A DNA stretch of 64,000 bases from Phycisphaeraceae bacterium (GCA_029260715.1 JAJDCS010000039.1:62001-126000); one strand, 5' to 3'. Counted from the first letter of the stretch, positions 53,622 to 63,375 are shown. Notes: generated from the letters alone by a model not told the origin. Translations and numbers: made by a program.

Positions 53622-54884
53622 TCAAGCCACCCTGCCTCGCTTGGCCATGGGGTGCTTGGGCCTGAACGCACGACGCTTTTGCGACCGGACCGGCCTGCCG
53701 CTGTTACGGGGGGCGGGGCCGCGTGTGCGTAGCGACGCGGTTACGTCGCAGTGATAGGGGTGGTCGTTGAACGCGGTAAGCGGGGAATTTGTCAGCTTCT
53801 CTATCCCTCTGAGCAGAGATACCTCTTGGGCGTCACAGAACGACATGGCGATGCCGGCTGCGCCGGCACGTGCGGTGCGGCCGATACGGTGGACGTAGCT
53901 TTCGGGGTCGCCGGGCATCTCGTAGTTGATGACGTGTGAAATCCCGTCCACGTCGATGCCCCTGGAAACAATGTCGGTCGCTACAAGAACCTGCGTCTTG
54001 CCGCGATCGAACGTGGCTAGGGCCCGCTGTCGAGCGTTCTGACTCTTGTTCGAGTGGATGGCGTCGGCGGAGATGCCGCGGCTGGAAAGGTGGCGCACCA
54101 CGCGGTCGGCGCCGTGTTTGGTGCGGGTGAAGACCAACGCCCGCTGGATGCCCCTGTTTTTGAGGATGCTGGTCAGCAGATCGCGTTTATCTTTTTGGTT
54201 CACGAAAAGAACCTGCTGCTCGATGTTCGAAGACACTGAGGCGGCGGGGGTGACTTCCACCCTCGACGGGTTGCGGAGCATGTTCGAAGCTAGCTGTGCG
54301 ATGGCGGGCGACATGGTGGCTGAAAACAGCATGGTCTGCCGGTCCTTGGGGACTTCAGCCACGATCCTGCGCACGTCGGGGGCGAACCCCATGTCGAGCA
54401 TCCGGTCGGCTTCGTCTAGGACGAGTATCTCGATTTGGTTTAGACGCAGGTGCCCCTGGCCCATTAGGTCCAGCAGGCGTCCGGGTGTGGCGACGAGGAT
54501 GTCGGGCTTTCTCTGTAGCGCCCTGATCTGCGGGCCCGCGGGCACACCGCCCAGCACCACGGCGGTGCGTAGCGATAGGTTGCGGCCGTATTCTTTGAGG
54601 CTTTCATCGATCTGTAGGGCCAATTCACGGGTGGGGGTGAGGATCAAGGCTCGGAGGCCCTTGCCGCTGGCCGCGGCGCGTTTGTGGAGCAGGTGCAGCA
54701 TGGGCAGTGCGAACCCAGCGGTCTTACCTGTGCCGGTTTGTGCGGTGGCGAGCAGGTCTTTGCCGGCCAGGGCCAGGGGGATCGCCGCCCGCTGGATGGG
54801 GGTGGGCTCTTGGTAGCCTACCTGTGACAAAGCACTGAGAATGGGTTTGCAGAGTGATAGTTTTTCGAAAAAGTCTGTGTTCAT
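53622..54884 (-). CDS. DEAD-box RNA helicase (RhlE type)
   Basis: 420 residues. Motifs: Q motif GYQEPTPIQ, Walker A ATAQTGTGKTAGFALP (residues 46-61), PTRELA, TPGRLLD, Walker B VLDEADRMLDMGF near 152, SAT, and the C-terminal motifs RALVFTRTK, ATDIVSRGIDVDGI and YVHRIGRTARAG. A basic C-terminal tail (RSQKRRAFRPKHPMAKRG) helps bind RNA. It is likely involved in ribosome assembly or RNA decay. Start ATG 54884. Confidence 0.95.
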   Translation of the reverse strand: MNTDFFEKLSLCKPILSALSQVGYQEPTPIQRAAIPLALAGKDLLATAQTGTGKTAGFALPMLHLLHKRAAASGKGLRALILTPTRELALQIDESLKEYGRNLSLRTAVVLGGVPAGPQIRALQRKPDILVATPGRLLDLMGQGHLRLNQIEILVLDEADRMLDMGFAPDVRRIVAEVPKDRQTMLFSATMSPAIAQLASNMLRNPSRVEVTPAASVSSNIEQQVLFVNQKDKRDLLTSILKNRGIQRALVFTRTKHGADRVVRHLSSRGISADAIHSNKSQNARQRALATFDRGKTQVLVATDIVSRGIDVDGISHVINYEMPGDPESYVHRIGRTARAGAAGIAMSFCDAQEVSLLRGIEKLTNSPLTAFNDHPYHCDVTASLRTRGPAPRNSGRPVRSQKRRAFRPKHPMAKRGRVA

Positions 54885-55024
54885 AAATGCCTATAGATAG
54901 CCTGAGATATACCGGTCTCGAATAGTTACTGTAGGACGCTAGCCGGTGGAAAGGAAGTCGTCATGCAGAATTACTATCGGATCATAGCACGTGCGGGGAT
55001 GATTAGCTCGTATGGGGCGTTTTT

Positions 55025-55046
55025 GTCCGGGCGGGCCCGGACCTAC
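55025..55046. repeat. Family a REP-like half element touching ruvB
   Basis: GTCCGGGCGGGCCCGGACCT then AC. The last base abuts the first base of the ruvB stop codon, so the gene ends exactly where the element begins. Confidence 0.75.
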
Positions 55047-56120
55047 TTAATCACCGCTGAAGAGGTCGGGAGCGGGTTGGGTAGTGTATCCTGGTATTTT
55101 GAGGTGATCAGCCGCTGCTTGTGTGAGTTGCCTGCCTTTGCGTGTGCGAGCGAGGAAGCCGACCTGCAACAGATACGGCTCGACGACTTCTTCGAGTGTG
55201 CCCGAGTCTTCGCCGAGTGTGGCGGCGATGGCCTCTAGACCGACGGGGCCGCCGTTGTAGGTTTGGGCGATGATGGTGAGGTACTTTCGGTCGAGCTCGT
55301 CGAGGCCGATCTTGTCGACGCCCTCCAGCAGCAGCGACACGTCGGCGATCTCCGGATCGACCTTTCCGTTGGCGCGGACTTGTGAGAAGTCCCGGACGCG
55401 ACGTAGCAGACGGTTGGCGATGCGCGGCGTGCCGCGTGATCGTGCGGCGATGATCTGCAGCGCTTTGAGGCAGTCGATCTGCATGGAGTCGCCGCCGGCT
55501 TGGCCGGCGCCGTCGATGCCCAGCTTGGCGGCGTTGCGACGCAGGATGAGTAATAGGTCGTCGGTGCTGTAGAACTCAAGGTTGTGTGCGACGCCGAAGC
55601 GGGAGCGCATGGGGCCTGACAACATGCCGGCGCGCGTGGTGGCGCCGATGAGTGTGAAGGGTTTGAGGGGCAGCGTGATGGTCTTGGCGTGCATGCCCGA
55701 GTCGACGGTGACGTCGATCTTGAAGTCCTCCATGGCGGGGTAGATGTATTCTTCGATGACGGGGCTTAGGCGGTGGATCTCGTCGATGAAGAGTACGTCG
55801 CCGTTTTGGAGCTTGGTGAGCGTGCCGACGAGGTCTGTGGGTCTGGCGAGGGCTGGGCCTGAGGTGACGACGAGGTGGGTGCCCATTTCTTTGGCGATGA
55901 TGTGGGCCAGTGTGGTCTTGCCCAGGCCTGGCGGGCCGTGGAGCAGGACGTGTTCCATGGGCTCTTTTCGCTGGCGCACGGCTTCGAGTGTGATGCGTAG
56001 TCGCTCGACGAGTTTCGGCTGTCCAACGTATTCTTCGAGTGTTTCGGGGCGCAGGGAGAGGTTGAGCTGCTCTTCCTGCGTGTCGGTGGGCTGTGCGGAG
56101 ATGATGCGTTGCTTGGCCAT
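55047..56120 (-). CDS. ruvB: Holliday junction helicase RuvB
   Basis: 357 residues; ring motor of branch migration with RuvA. Walker A HGPPGLGKTTLAHIIA near residue 61-76, Walker B DVLFIDEIHRLSPVIEEY near 110, sensor I GATTRAGMLSGPMRSRFG near 155, arginine finger and winged-helix end (GPVGLEAIAATLGEDSGTLE). ruvA and ruvC are not adjacent. Start ATG 56120. Confidence 0.97.
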   Translation of the reverse strand: MAKQRIISAQPTDTQEEQLNLSLRPETLEEYVGQPKLVERLRITLEAVRQRKEPMEHVLLHGPPGLGKTTLAHIIAKEMGTHLVVTSGPALARPTDLVGTLTKLQNGDVLFIDEIHRLSPVIEEYIYPAMEDFKIDVTVDSGMHAKTITLPLKPFTLIGATTRAGMLSGPMRSRFGVAHNLEFYSTDDLLLILRRNAAKLGIDGAGQAGGDSMQIDCLKALQIIAARSRGTPRIANRLLRRVRDFSQVRANGKVDPEIADVSLLLEGVDKIGLDELDRKYLTIIAQTYNGGPVGLEAIAATLGEDSGTLEEVVEPYLLQVGFLARTRKGRQLTQAAADHLKIPGYTTQPAPDLFSGD

Positions 56121-56150
56121 GAATGGATCGGGCTAATCAAAAGAGCATCG

Positions 56151-56304
56151 TCACGAGCCGCGACCGTAAGGGAGCGGTCTCTTAATAGCAATGACAAACT
56201 GTCGCTTGCAACCACTTCTTCCGTGCCCACTTTATTCGATCGTTTGTGTGAAACATCGAACGATTTCTCCACACGGACCGCTCCCTTACGGTCGCGGCTC
56301 GTGG
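56151..56304. repeat. Inverted pair of family f repeats
   Basis: Arm 56151-56180 (ACGAGCCGCGACCGTAAGGG onwards) and arm 56275-56304 (GGACCGCTCCCTTACGGTCG onwards) are inverted copies 95 bases apart. They sit upstream of the ruvB start and downstream of the lysA stop. Confidence 0.8.
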
Positions 56305-56341
56305 CGGGGCGTGCTCCTCATAGACTTCACTCACTCTATCA

Positions 56342-57649
56342 TCAGACTGGCTGGGGGTGAAGCTCAGGCTCAACGAGGTCTTCGTAGGTTTCGCGGCGGC
56401 GGATGACGGTGGCTTTTTTGCCTTCGATGAGTACCTCGGGGGGTTTGGGGTATGCGTTGTAGTGGCTGGCCATGACCATGCCGTAGGCGCCCGCGCTGAA
56501 GACGGCCAGGGCTTGGCCGCGCGTGACGGGGGGCAGTGCCCGGCCTTTGGCGAGGTAGTCCCCGCTTTCGCAGATGGGGCCTACGACATCGCAGGTTTCC
56601 AGGCCTGGCAGGTCGATTTTTTCGCTGCGTTGGCCTTGGGGCGGCTGGTGCATGGGCGCGACGCGGGTTGGCCAAATAAAGTGGAACGAGTCGTAGAGCG
56701 TTGGGCGGATGAGGTGGTGCATGCCGGAGTCGATGATGACGAACTTTTTGCTGCCGCCGGTTTTGATGTACTGCACGCGGGTGAGCAGCACGCCGGCGTT
56801 TGCGGCGACGCTGCGGCCGGGCTCTAGGATGACGCCCCCACCCTGCTCTTTGAAGGGCTTTAGCAGTGGGACAATTTGTTTGGCGTAGTCGGCGAATGGG
56901 GGCGTTTGCCCTGATTCGTAGTCGGCGCCGAAGCCACCGCCGATGTCGAGCGTGTTGATCTCGTAGCCCTTATCGCGGAGCTTGGCGATCATGTCCAGGG
57001 CTTTGCGGATGGCTTCGACGTATGGCTGCGGGCTGTAGACGGGCGAGCCGATGTGCAGGTGGATGGCGTTGAGCTTGAGGTGCGGGTCTTTGCCGTATGC
57101 TTCGAAGAAGCGGTGGGCACGTTCGATGTCGACGCCGAACTTGGTCTCTTTCTTGCCGGTGGTGGTCTTGGCGTGTGTTTTGGGATCGACGTCGGGGTTG
57201 ACGCGTAGCGCGGCGTTGGCTTTGGCGTCCATGCGCTTGGCGATGGCGGCGATATTCTCGAACTCGGCTTCGGATTCGATGTTGAACCAGCCGATCTTGG
57301 CGTCGATGGCTTGGCGTATTTCCTGGTCGGTCTTACCGACGCCGGCGTAGACGGCTTTGGCCATGGGGACGCCGGCTTGCTGGGCGCGGTACAGCTCACC
57401 GCCGCTGACCACGTCCATGCCGGCGCCGCGGTTGGCCAGCAACTTGCAGATGTTGACGTTGCCGCAGCTCTTGATGGAGTAGCAGATCAGCGGGTCGAGC
57501 TCGGCGAACGCTTGGGCAAGGCGGTCGTAGTGGTCTTCGAAGGTGCGACGGGAGTAGACGTAAGCGGGCGTGCCTACGCTGTCGAGCAGGTCGTCGAGGT
57601 TGACGCCTTCGCACCAGAGTTGGCCGTCCCGGTATTCAAAATGATCCAT
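56342..57649 (-). CDS. lysA: Diaminopimelate decarboxylase
   Basis: 435 residues; PLP enzyme that makes lysine from meso-diaminopimelate. The PLP lysine is K60 in LICYSIKSCGNVNICKLL; other marks are GAGMDVVSGGELYRA, IHLHIGSPVYSPQPYVEAI, TLDIGGGFGADYE, EPGRSVAANAGVLLT, and CDVVGPICESGDYL with the C-terminal active Cys. The start ATG 57649 gives a normal end. No dap genes are near. Confidence 0.96.
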   Translation of the reverse strand: MDHFEYRDGQLWCEGVNLDDLLDSVGTPAYVYSRRTFEDHYDRLAQAFAELDPLICYSIKSCGNVNICKLLANRGAGMDVVSGGELYRAQQAGVPMAKAVYAGVGKTDQEIRQAIDAKIGWFNIESEAEFENIAAIAKRMDAKANAALRVNPDVDPKTHAKTTTGKKETKFGVDIERAHRFFEAYGKDPHLKLNAIHLHIGSPVYSPQPYVEAIRKALDMIAKLRDKGYEINTLDIGGGFGADYESGQTPPFADYAKQIVPLLKPFKEQGGGVILEPGRSVAANAGVLLTRVQYIKTGGSKKFVIIDSGMHHLIRPTLYDSFHFIWPTRVAPMHQPPQGQRSEKIDLPGLETCDVVGPICESGDYLAKGRALPPVTRGQALAVFSAGAYGMVMASHYNAYPKPPEVLIEGKKATVIRRRETYEDLVEPELHPQPV

Positions 57650-57908
57650 CCTCGGTCTCGCTTTCAGGGGTAAAGAAGTAGGCTGGTGATGATAGTGGTT
57701 GTTAGAGTAAAGCTAAAGCGGAGGAGCCCGTAGGCACGGCATATATAGAAAAAGCGGGCGCTAGCTACGCGCGGTCAAAAATCTAGGCCGCGATACCCAC
57801 CGCCCAACGTAAACACGCAGCTACGCGGGGGTAAAATAGGAGCGTTCCCAGGTGCGTTCCACTGTATCTCCAATTGAACCGCCGATGGGGCAAAGTCATA
57901 CTGAGATT

Positions 57909-60785
57909 TTACCGCCGCATCAGCATGCGCCAGCCGTGCCAGGATGTTAGGTCCGCGTTGGCGTCGCTTGTTATGGGTTCGGGCAGCAGCGACCGGATCT
58001 TGCGGGTTAACTCGGTGTTGCTTGCGGTTGGTCGGTCCGCCTGCCGGTCCCAGCGTGTGATCTGTGCTCCGAGCGTGGACAGCCGCCGCAACCGCGAGTC
58101 GTTGGGCAGCCGCGTGTCGAAGCGCACGGCCAATTCGTCTTCAAAAACCAGCCAGTTCCGCCCGTTCATGAAGTAGCCGTCTTCCCAAAGCCCGGTCACA
58201 AAGTCCCGCCCGGCGTTTAGCTCGATCCAGGTGTTGCCAAGCGTGTTGACCGGTTGGCTAACCGTGTCTGCCGCTTCAACGGGGCCCAGGTGCAGCATGG
58301 CGACGCCTTCCCAGTGGCGGATTAAGGGGTCGCGGATGCGGTTGTCTTGGCGCACACGGTCGCAATGCCGGGCGATCGCTTGCCAGTCCAGGTCGGCGTG
58401 GTTCATGCCCACCATCGCCAACACGGGCATCTGGGCGTTGAAGCCGAGGCGGAAGAGGTGCGCCTTGGGGAAGACTTGCAGAAAGGTATTCAGGACGACT
58501 TGCTGTTGGTCGCGGCTGAACTGGTACATGGGCAGCATCTGGCAGAACAGCCCCCTCGGCCGCAGCGCCCGGCGCGCGGCGCGGAAGTGCTCTAGGCTGT
58601 ACAACCGCCCGACGCCGGGGCGCCAGGGCAGGAAGAGGTCACCGACGACCACGTCAAACCGTTCGACGCACGACGCGAGGTAGGTGCGTCCGTCTTCGAT
58701 GACGACACGGGCGCGCGGGTCGGTGAAGATGCCGCCGTTGGCGTCGGCGAAGTATCTCTCTGAAGCCTCGGCGACCAGTTCGGATAGTTCGACGGCTGTG
58801 ACCGATTCAACCTCGTCGTGCATCAGCGCGGCGCCGGCGGTGATGCCCGTGGCCAAGCCGATGAACGCCACGCTGCGCGGCTGAGGGTGGAGCATGATCG
58901 GCAGGTGGGCTTGTCGCTGCTCGTCGTGTACGCCCGCGGTGCTGCCTAGCACGTATTGGTTGAACATCACGATCGCGCGTCCCAGTTCGTCGCTGTCGGT
59001 GACCACGACAAGCCCCTCGGGCCCGCCCTTGGCCCAGACGGTCTTGAACTGGATCTTCTTGGTCGGTGCGGGGTGGATCAGAGGCAGTCGCAGCAGGCGG
59101 TCCACGCCGATGACTAAAATCAAGGCCACCACACCGACCTGCCGCCACACCGGCGGCGCGGCGCGGTACGCCATCCACAAGCCGAAACCCATGAGCATGA
59201 ACACCGCGACGATGACGGCCCGGCGCTCGCCGTATTGGAAGCTCACCCAAGCCAAGGTGACAACAGCGCCAGCCACGACGGCGTATTGCCCCGGCCCCAC
59301 TGGATTGCCACGCCACCATAGATATAGCCGCCACAACACGCCGATCGCAGCCGCCCCGGCGAGCAGCAGCATGGCTGTGATGATCATCTGTTGTTGACCC
59401 ACTGAAGCCCATATCAAGCCGAGCAAGAGCAACGCGGTCAATACCGCCGCGTGCTGCCGGGCGCTGCCCAGGAAGCCCCGCCACCCGCTGTTGGTTAGCG
59501 CCATGACCACCGCAAGGCCCGCGTACCCCAAGCCGAACACGCCCACCGCGCCGTGCATGCCCACGACCGGCATCACCAGGCGTTGGGCTGCGATGGTCCC
59601 AACCAGCCCCCCCACCCCGTTGACCGCTAACAGCCAGCCCCACCGCCGCCCGTACGGGTCGCCCCCCTCGGCGGCGAACCAGGCGAATACCAGCGGCAGC
59701 ACCAACCCGGCCAGCAACATGCACGGGCCCAGCGTGCACAGCACATAGAAGGTGATCTTCAACACGAACAACGCGACGCCGGTGCTTGGGCGGATCGTGA
59801 CCAGGTTGTTGGTCATCCACATAAAAAGCAACGGCGCCGCGGCTGTGGCGATGCCCGTGAATGCGAGCACAGGCACAAGCAGCCGCTGGGGCGCGTCGAT
59901 CCGCGGCGCCAGCACCGGCGCTACCGCCGCCGCGATCGCCAGCAACAAAATGACCGACGCGAGCACGGCGGCCACCGCGTGCACCGCCGACGGCGCGACT
60001 TGACCAAACAGGTGTAGCCCCAGAACCTCCACGCCCAGCACACCCGCGCCCGAAGCGAACGCCATGAACAAAACGACAAGCGGCGGGCGCGCCCCGCTAG
60101 CGGCGGCGTTTAGTTCGGGCTGTGGCGACGCCGGGTTTGCTTGTCGGTGTGTTTGAGGTTTTGCGGCTCGGCTGTCGTCGAGCATGGCGCAGCCCGCCGC
60201 GACGAGCAGGTTCATCGCCATGGCAACGCCCATTGAGCCGGCCACGCCAAACCGGTGCAGCACCACAATGGTGGTCACCAGCAGCCCCGCCACGCCGCCG
60301 GCGGTGTTCATCGCGTACAGCCACACGCCGTGGCGTCCCAGGGCCATATCGCCTTTGAGCACCGCCGCGGCAAAGAGCGGCAGTGTCACGCCCATCACAA
60401 ACGCCGGTGGTATCACAACCAAGACCGAGACGACAAGCTTTACCGTCGCGCCGACCCAGGTCGTCAACATCTCAGGCCCCAGCCAAGGCCAAAGCCAGTC
60501 GGTCCAAGCCGGCAGCGTCACCGCGGGCAGCGTGAGCAACGCGATGCACAGCTCCGCCACGGCTAATGCCCGCCACGGTCGCGTCACGCGCCGCGTGAGC
60601 CGCGTCGACCAGGCCGACCCGAACGCCAGGCCCACAAAAAAACAGCCCAGCACGCGCGAGCTGGATTCCGTGGAGGCGCCCAGCAAGTCGATCAGCCGCC
60701 GTGTCCACAGCAACTCATGCGATAGCGCCGCCGCCCCGCTCAACGCGGCGAGCAACAAAGCCCCGGTGTACCGGTTGTGGGTCAT
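57909..60785 (-). CDS. Spermidine-synthase-like protein fused to a multi-helix membrane domain
   Basis: 958 residues. The first 640 hold about 18-20 membrane helices in two blocks (ELLWTRRLIDLLGAS at the start; LVLPLVFAWFAAEGGDPYGR near 355). The C-terminal 310 form a Rossmann methyltransferase-type domain with AFIGLATGITAGAALMHDEV, VTAVELSELVAEASERYF, VIEDGRTYLA and VVGDLFLPWRPGVGRLYS, as in spermidine synthases. Such fusions are common in planctomycetes but their product is not known. An aminopropyltransferase role is not assured, because the polyamine pocket is not clear here. Confidence 0.83.
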   Translation of the reverse strand: MTHNRYTGALLLAALSGAAALSHELLWTRRLIDLLGASTESSSRVLGCFFVGLAFGSAWSTRLTRRVTRPWRALAVAELCIALLTLPAVTLPAWTDWLWPWLGPEMLTTWVGATVKLVVSVLVVIPPAFVMGVTLPLFAAAVLKGDMALGRHGVWLYAMNTAGGVAGLLVTTIVVLHRFGVAGSMGVAMAMNLLVAAGCAMLDDSRAAKPQTHRQANPASPQPELNAAASGARPPLVVLFMAFASGAGVLGVEVLGLHLFGQVAPSAVHAVAAVLASVILLLAIAAAVAPVLAPRIDAPQRLLVPVLAFTGIATAAAPLLFMWMTNNLVTIRPSTGVALFVLKITFYVLCTLGPCMLLAGLVLPLVFAWFAAEGGDPYGRRWGWLLAVNGVGGLVGTIAAQRLVMPVVGMHGAVGVFGLGYAGLAVVMALTNSGWRGFLGSARQHAAVLTALLLLGLIWASVGQQQMIITAMLLLAGAAAIGVLWRLYLWWRGNPVGPGQYAVVAGAVVTLAWVSFQYGERRAVIVAVFMLMGFGLWMAYRAAPPVWRQVGVVALILVIGVDRLLRLPLIHPAPTKKIQFKTVWAKGGPEGLVVVTDSDELGRAIVMFNQYVLGSTAGVHDEQRQAHLPIMLHPQPRSVAFIGLATGITAGAALMHDEVESVTAVELSELVAEASERYFADANGGIFTDPRARVVIEDGRTYLASCVERFDVVVGDLFLPWRPGVGRLYSLEHFRAARRALRPRGLFCQMLPMYQFSRDQQQVVLNTFLQVFPKAHLFRLGFNAQMPVLAMVGMNHADLDWQAIARHCDRVRQDNRIRDPLIRHWEGVAMLHLGPVEAADTVSQPVNTLGNTWIELNAGRDFVTGLWEDGYFMNGRNWLVFEDELAVRFDTRLPNDSRLRRLSTLGAQITRWDRQADRPTASNTELTRKIRSLLPEPITSDANADLTSWHGWRMLMRR

Positions 60786-60830
60786 GAAAACACCCGATGG
60801 CCACGGTCGGCCTTGATCCCGTTCGACCTG

Positions 60831-60865
60831 AAAGCAAGCAGCGCCCCGCTAAGGGCGCTGCTTGC
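60831..60865 (-). terminator. Strong hairpin ending the PEP-CTERM gene
   Basis: Thirteen-base stem GCAAGCAGCGCCC/GGGCGCTGCTTGC with a 6-base loop. On the minus strand it follows the stop at 60898 by about 30 bases and is followed by TTT only, so termination may be partial. Confidence 0.7.
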
Positions 60866-60897
60866 GAAACACTCACGTCGGTCGAGTGTCATACCCA

Positions 60898-61785
60898 TCA
60901 CGCCGTCCGGCGACGCAGGCCCACCAGTGCGGCCCCCACCGCTGTGACCATCACCGCCGTGGTCGGCTCCGGAAGGGCTATCGCCGCAAATGCGGCGTTG
61001 TTGTACTGGGAGGTGCTTAGCTGGTTGTTGAACACGATGAAGATCGGGTCCGAATCCAGCACCGCCCCCGCCCCACCCACTTCACGCGCGGACAAGCCGA
61101 CCTCGATCATGTACGCGCCTACTTCGGGGATGCCACCGCCGGTGCGGCTGAGCATGTACCCCAGGTGGGCGTGCAGCGAGCCGTTGGCGCCGGACACGTC
61201 CAGGTTGGTCGTGCCCAACAGCCCCGAGCTGGTGGCGGTGTAAATAGTCTCCAGGTCGCCGGCGGGGCCGCCGGTGGTGGCGACGGTGTCGTCGGCGCCG
61301 GTCAGGTCGAGGGCGTTGAGTTGCGTGTCGCTGACCGGCTGAGTCCACGTGCCGCCGCTGGTCCCGTCGTGGTACCGCAAAGCGTTATAGAAATTAGCGC
61401 TCAGCAGGTAATTAGCAGGCAGCCCGCTCGCCTCGGCGATATACCCCGGGTCGTCGGCCAACAGCTTTGTGCTGGTGGAACTCGCCAATGTGCTCGACGG
61501 GGCGTTTCCGTCGCGTTCGGCGATACCGCCCAAGACCGTGCCGAAAGGCGTGCCGGTGCTGAACCCGCCGACGTTGTGCCGGACAATGGTCTGCCCGACG
61601 GCGTTGGTGGAGAGCTTGCCGGTCAAGTCCCCCACGCCGTTGGTAATAACCAGCTTGTTGGCAGCGTTCACCTCGACCTGGATCAGCCCGTGTGGCGGAC
61701 TAAACGCGGGGTCGTCCGCCATGGCCACGGTGGCGGTCAGCAGACACGCGCCGATTGAACTGAAAATACGTTTTGATTTCATCAT
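60898..61785 (-). CDS. PEP-CTERM protein
   Basis: 295 residues. Signal peptide residues 1-23 (ending AMA), a Gly/Thr/Ser-rich secreted domain with no recognised fold, and a C-terminal sorting tail ALPEPTTAVMVTAVGAALVG followed by LRRRTA. AGGAG lies eight bases ahead of ATG 61785. The final 25 residues resemble those of the next gene, though the bodies differ. Confidence 0.88.
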   Translation of the reverse strand: MMKSKRIFSSIGACLLTATVAMADDPAFSPPHGLIQVEVNAANKLVITNGVGDLTGKLSTNAVGQTIVRHNVGGFSTGTPFGTVLGGIAERDGNAPSSTLASSTSTKLLADDPGYIAEASGLPANYLLSANFYNALRYHDGTSGGTWTQPVSDTQLNALDLTGADDTVATTGGPAGDLETIYTATSSGLLGTTNLDVSGANGSLHAHLGYMLSRTGGGIPEVGAYMIEVGLSAREVGGAGAVLDSDPIFIVFNNQLSTSQYNNAAFAAIALPEPTTAVMVTAVGAALVGLRRRTA

Positions 61786-61876
61786 TGCAAGTACTCCTTA
61801 TCATCAGCCGACCCGGGAGGCGGCCCTTGCTTGTGACGGCAAGGGTCGCCCCTGTGGGTCGTTGATGGTTAGATGA

Positions 61877-62728
61877 TTACGCGGAAGCCTTGCGGCGGCG
61901 TGAGCCGACCGCTGCTAGCCCGCCCGCGACTGCCAACACTAGGCCGGTGGTCGGTTCGGGAACCACGTTACTCTCCAGGTAGCCGACCGCGCTTTGAAAA
62001 GCGCTGTTGATGCCTGCGCTGCCGCCGCGGTTGAGCAACAACGGCACAGCGACCATCTCCGAGTCGGTCAGGCCCGTGATGCCCACGATGTGGCCCAACA
62101 GGTAGATGCCGTCGGGCGCTTCAAAGGTGCCCCCGCCGTTCTCACCCACCACGTCGTACCGCATGTGGAAGTGCCCGTTGCGGCCGCCATCGGCGTTGAG
62201 CGTGTCTTCCACCCAGGTCATCGGGTTCAAACCACCGTCGAGGGTCGTTCTTAAATCAACACTGCCGCCGTCCTGGCGCAGGATGTCGATGCGCACATCG
62301 GTGGGCGCGGCGCCGAAGCTGGGCGTCCCGCCCGAGCCGTCCCAGTACAAGAAGTTACCCGAGCCGTTGAGCTTGGAGTGCGACAGCACGGGGTTGGTGA
62401 TCTTCAGGTCGCTGTTACCCGGCAGCGGGCTGAAGCCGGGGATGTCGTTGTACGCGGGGTCCCCTGTCACCACGCCGAACGCCGACGGCTGGCCGGCACG
62501 CGCGGCGTTTTCATCCAGGCCGGGCGTGGCGCTCGGGTCGAACGCGTCAAAGAACGTATCGAACGCGCCGGACACCACGCGGTCCGGGGCGAACCCGCTG
62601 CCTTCGTCGACAAACGTGTGGATCTTGCCCTGGGCGTCCTGCGCGGGCAGGTAGCTATGCTGGGCCTGGGCGAACGTCGCCGCGGCCAACACAGCCGAGG
62701 CGGAAACAATAAGAGTTGAAGTCTTCAT
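61877..62728 (-). CDS. PEP-CTERM protein
   Basis: 283 residues. Signal peptide 1-22 (ending AQAQ), a secreted domain with repeated Asp/Gly/Asn turns, and tail VVPEPTTGLVLAVAGGLAAV followed by GSRRRKASA. GGAGA lies nine bases before ATG 62728; TTG 62734 is an alternative. The body mentions no known enzyme fold. It is tandem to the previous PEP-CTERM gene, 91 bases apart, suggesting related export but separate function. Confidence 0.88.
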   Translation of the reverse strand: MKTSTLIVSASAVLAAATFAQAQHSYLPAQDAQGKIHTFVDEGSGFAPDRVVSGAFDTFFDAFDPSATPGLDENAARAGQPSAFGVVTGDPAYNDIPGFSPLPGNSDLKITNPVLSHSKLNGSGNFLYWDGSGGTPSFGAAPTDVRIDILRQDGGSVDLRTTLDGGLNPMTWVEDTLNADGGRNGHFHMRYDVVGENGGGTFEAPDGIYLLGHIVGITGLTDSEMVAVPLLLNRGGSAGINSAFQSAVGYLESNVVPEPTTGLVLAVAGGLAAVGSRRRKASA

Positions 62729-62946
62729 AATCAAAATTCTCCGTTTTCTCCCTCACCGGTTAGGCGAGGGCACCATTTAGGTACTTAACAAACACAACTA
62801 GATTCTTTGTTGCTCGATTGGGCAACAATCAGATAAAATCCTTAGCTTCAAATTGTGGGTAAAGAAGGCCTTATAGGCTGGCGATACACGGGGCGGACCG
62901 TACCCCCTTCGTTGCGTGCCACGCTCGGGGGGGTGCGTTCGCCCTA

Positions 62947-63375
62947 TCAACCCAGTAAGGCGGAGGCGGGGCGTGGGGGGCCTCGCTCCCAGATGTTGTT
63001 GACCTGATCAACCACCGGCCGCTGTTCGGGTCGGGCATGGGCCGGTCCATGACTAAAGGCGTTGAGCACCGCCGGGGCCGCGCCGGTCGGCACGGGCGCC
63101 GGCAGTGTCACCACCGCCGAGCAATCCCCGTTGCAGCAGTCCGTGGAGCGGGTGGGAGGGACACCGCCGCCGTCATGCGTGGGCGGCTGAGCCGTGGCGG
63201 AGTAGGGTTGACCTGAGCCGCAGCAGAGGTTGCACTTGGCGTCTTCCGCGGCTTGTGGGGAAACAACGCTCGATGCGTCGGGTTTGTCGTCGCAGGTACA
63301 GCGCGCAAGCCACGTCAACCCCTTCGCGTAGAAGGGGGCAGCCAACACCAGGGCTATGACAAGCGCTTTCCTCAT
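62947..63375 (-). CDS. Small Cys-rich secreted protein
   Basis: About 142 residues from ATG 63375. Signal peptide (residues 1-18), then CTCDDKPD, CNLCCGSG and CCNGDC cysteine groups and a His/Arg/Pro-rich end. Cysteine pairs this dense can bind metal or form disulfides. GAGGTG directly touches the ATG; AGGAGG lies 44 bases upstream, so the start is uncertain. It shares style with the next gene and both may belong to a metal locus that continues beyond the window. Confidence 0.55.
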   Translation of the reverse strand: MRKALVIALVLAAPFYAKGLTWLARCTCDDKPDASSVVSPQAAEDAKCNLCCGSGQPYSATAQPPTHDGGGVPPTRSTDCCNGDCSAVVTLPAPVPTGAAPAVLNAFSHGPAHARPEQRPVVDQVNNIWERGPPRPASALLG

